NCBI GenBank assembly: GCA_036897485.1
Contig: JAYMTF010001963.1
Coordinates: 1 to 20,447, forward strand
Source of the DNA: Pelargonium nanum
Lineage: Eukaryota; Streptophyta; Magnoliopsida; Geraniales; Geraniaceae
Direction of reading: 5' to 3'
DNA: 20,447 nt
Of the stretch, positions 20,374 through 20,447 are shown piece after piece. Position numbers and translations under genes: made by a program. The notes under the pieces are model-generated. The model was not told the DNA's origin and made no database searches. It was given only the letters and a program-made list of their open reading frames with translations. Each line of letters begins with the position of its first letter. Position 1 is the first letter of the stretch.

Positions 20374-20447
20374 TTGTTGCTACACGAAGTCGGTGGAGCA
20401 AGGACACTGGACTCGCGCGACCTTCCAACCGGCAACTCTCGGACAAC
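20374..20447. other. GC-richer window edge, unidentified
   Basis: The last 70 bases are clearly more GC-rich (GGACTCGCGCGACC, CCAACCGGCAACTC) than the DNA to the left. This may be the start of another gene or repeat beyond the window. Nothing can be named. Confidence 0.3.

Overview
The window looks like nuclear DNA of a flowering plant, most likely a eudicot. It is AT-rich, its genes have many introns with GT-AG borders, and it carries plant-type CACTA, Stowaway, Tourist/Harbinger and tRNA-SINE elements together with a conserved plant microRNA. The species cannot be fixed from the sequence alone.

Layout, left to right. Positions 1-33 are the end of a CACTA transposon whose body lies outside the window. 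A SINE-like insert follows at about 641-788. Gene 1 (+, coding 1116-3839, six exons, 430 aa) is a receptor-like cytoplasmic kinase of subfamily VII, closest to the PBL34/35/36 group. Its leader holds three short upstream reading frames. From 4735 to 5115 there is a decayed LTR. Gene 2 is a non-coding gene on the minus strand: a MIR171 precursor hairpin at about 5895-6015, with the mature sequence on the 3' arm and a clear star strand. From 7625 to about 8280 there is a CACTA-like remnant with a degenerate tandem array. The rest of 6.4-10.2 kb is gene-poor.

Gene 3 (-, coding 10451-16128, ten exons, 346 aa) is a nucleotide-sugar transporter that best matches the UDP-GlcNAc transporter UGNT1. 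All ten exons join in frame. Its introns hold a tRNA-SINE with a perfect 14-bp target duplication, a Stowaway MITE and a 47-bp tandem duplication. An ABRE/G-box lies about 170 bp upstream of its start codon. From 16.3 kb to the end there are no host genes, but there is a complete 339-bp Tourist-like MITE, a possible RNase H-like fragment, and a 0.7-kb element with long inverted ends that carries a 20-bp tandem array.

The three genes do not form a pathway: one acts in membrane-proximal signalling, one in small-RNA control of GRAS transcription factors, and one in Golgi sugar supply. The most notable hidden feature is the MIR171 locus, which no protein reading frame reveals. No wholly new system could be shown.
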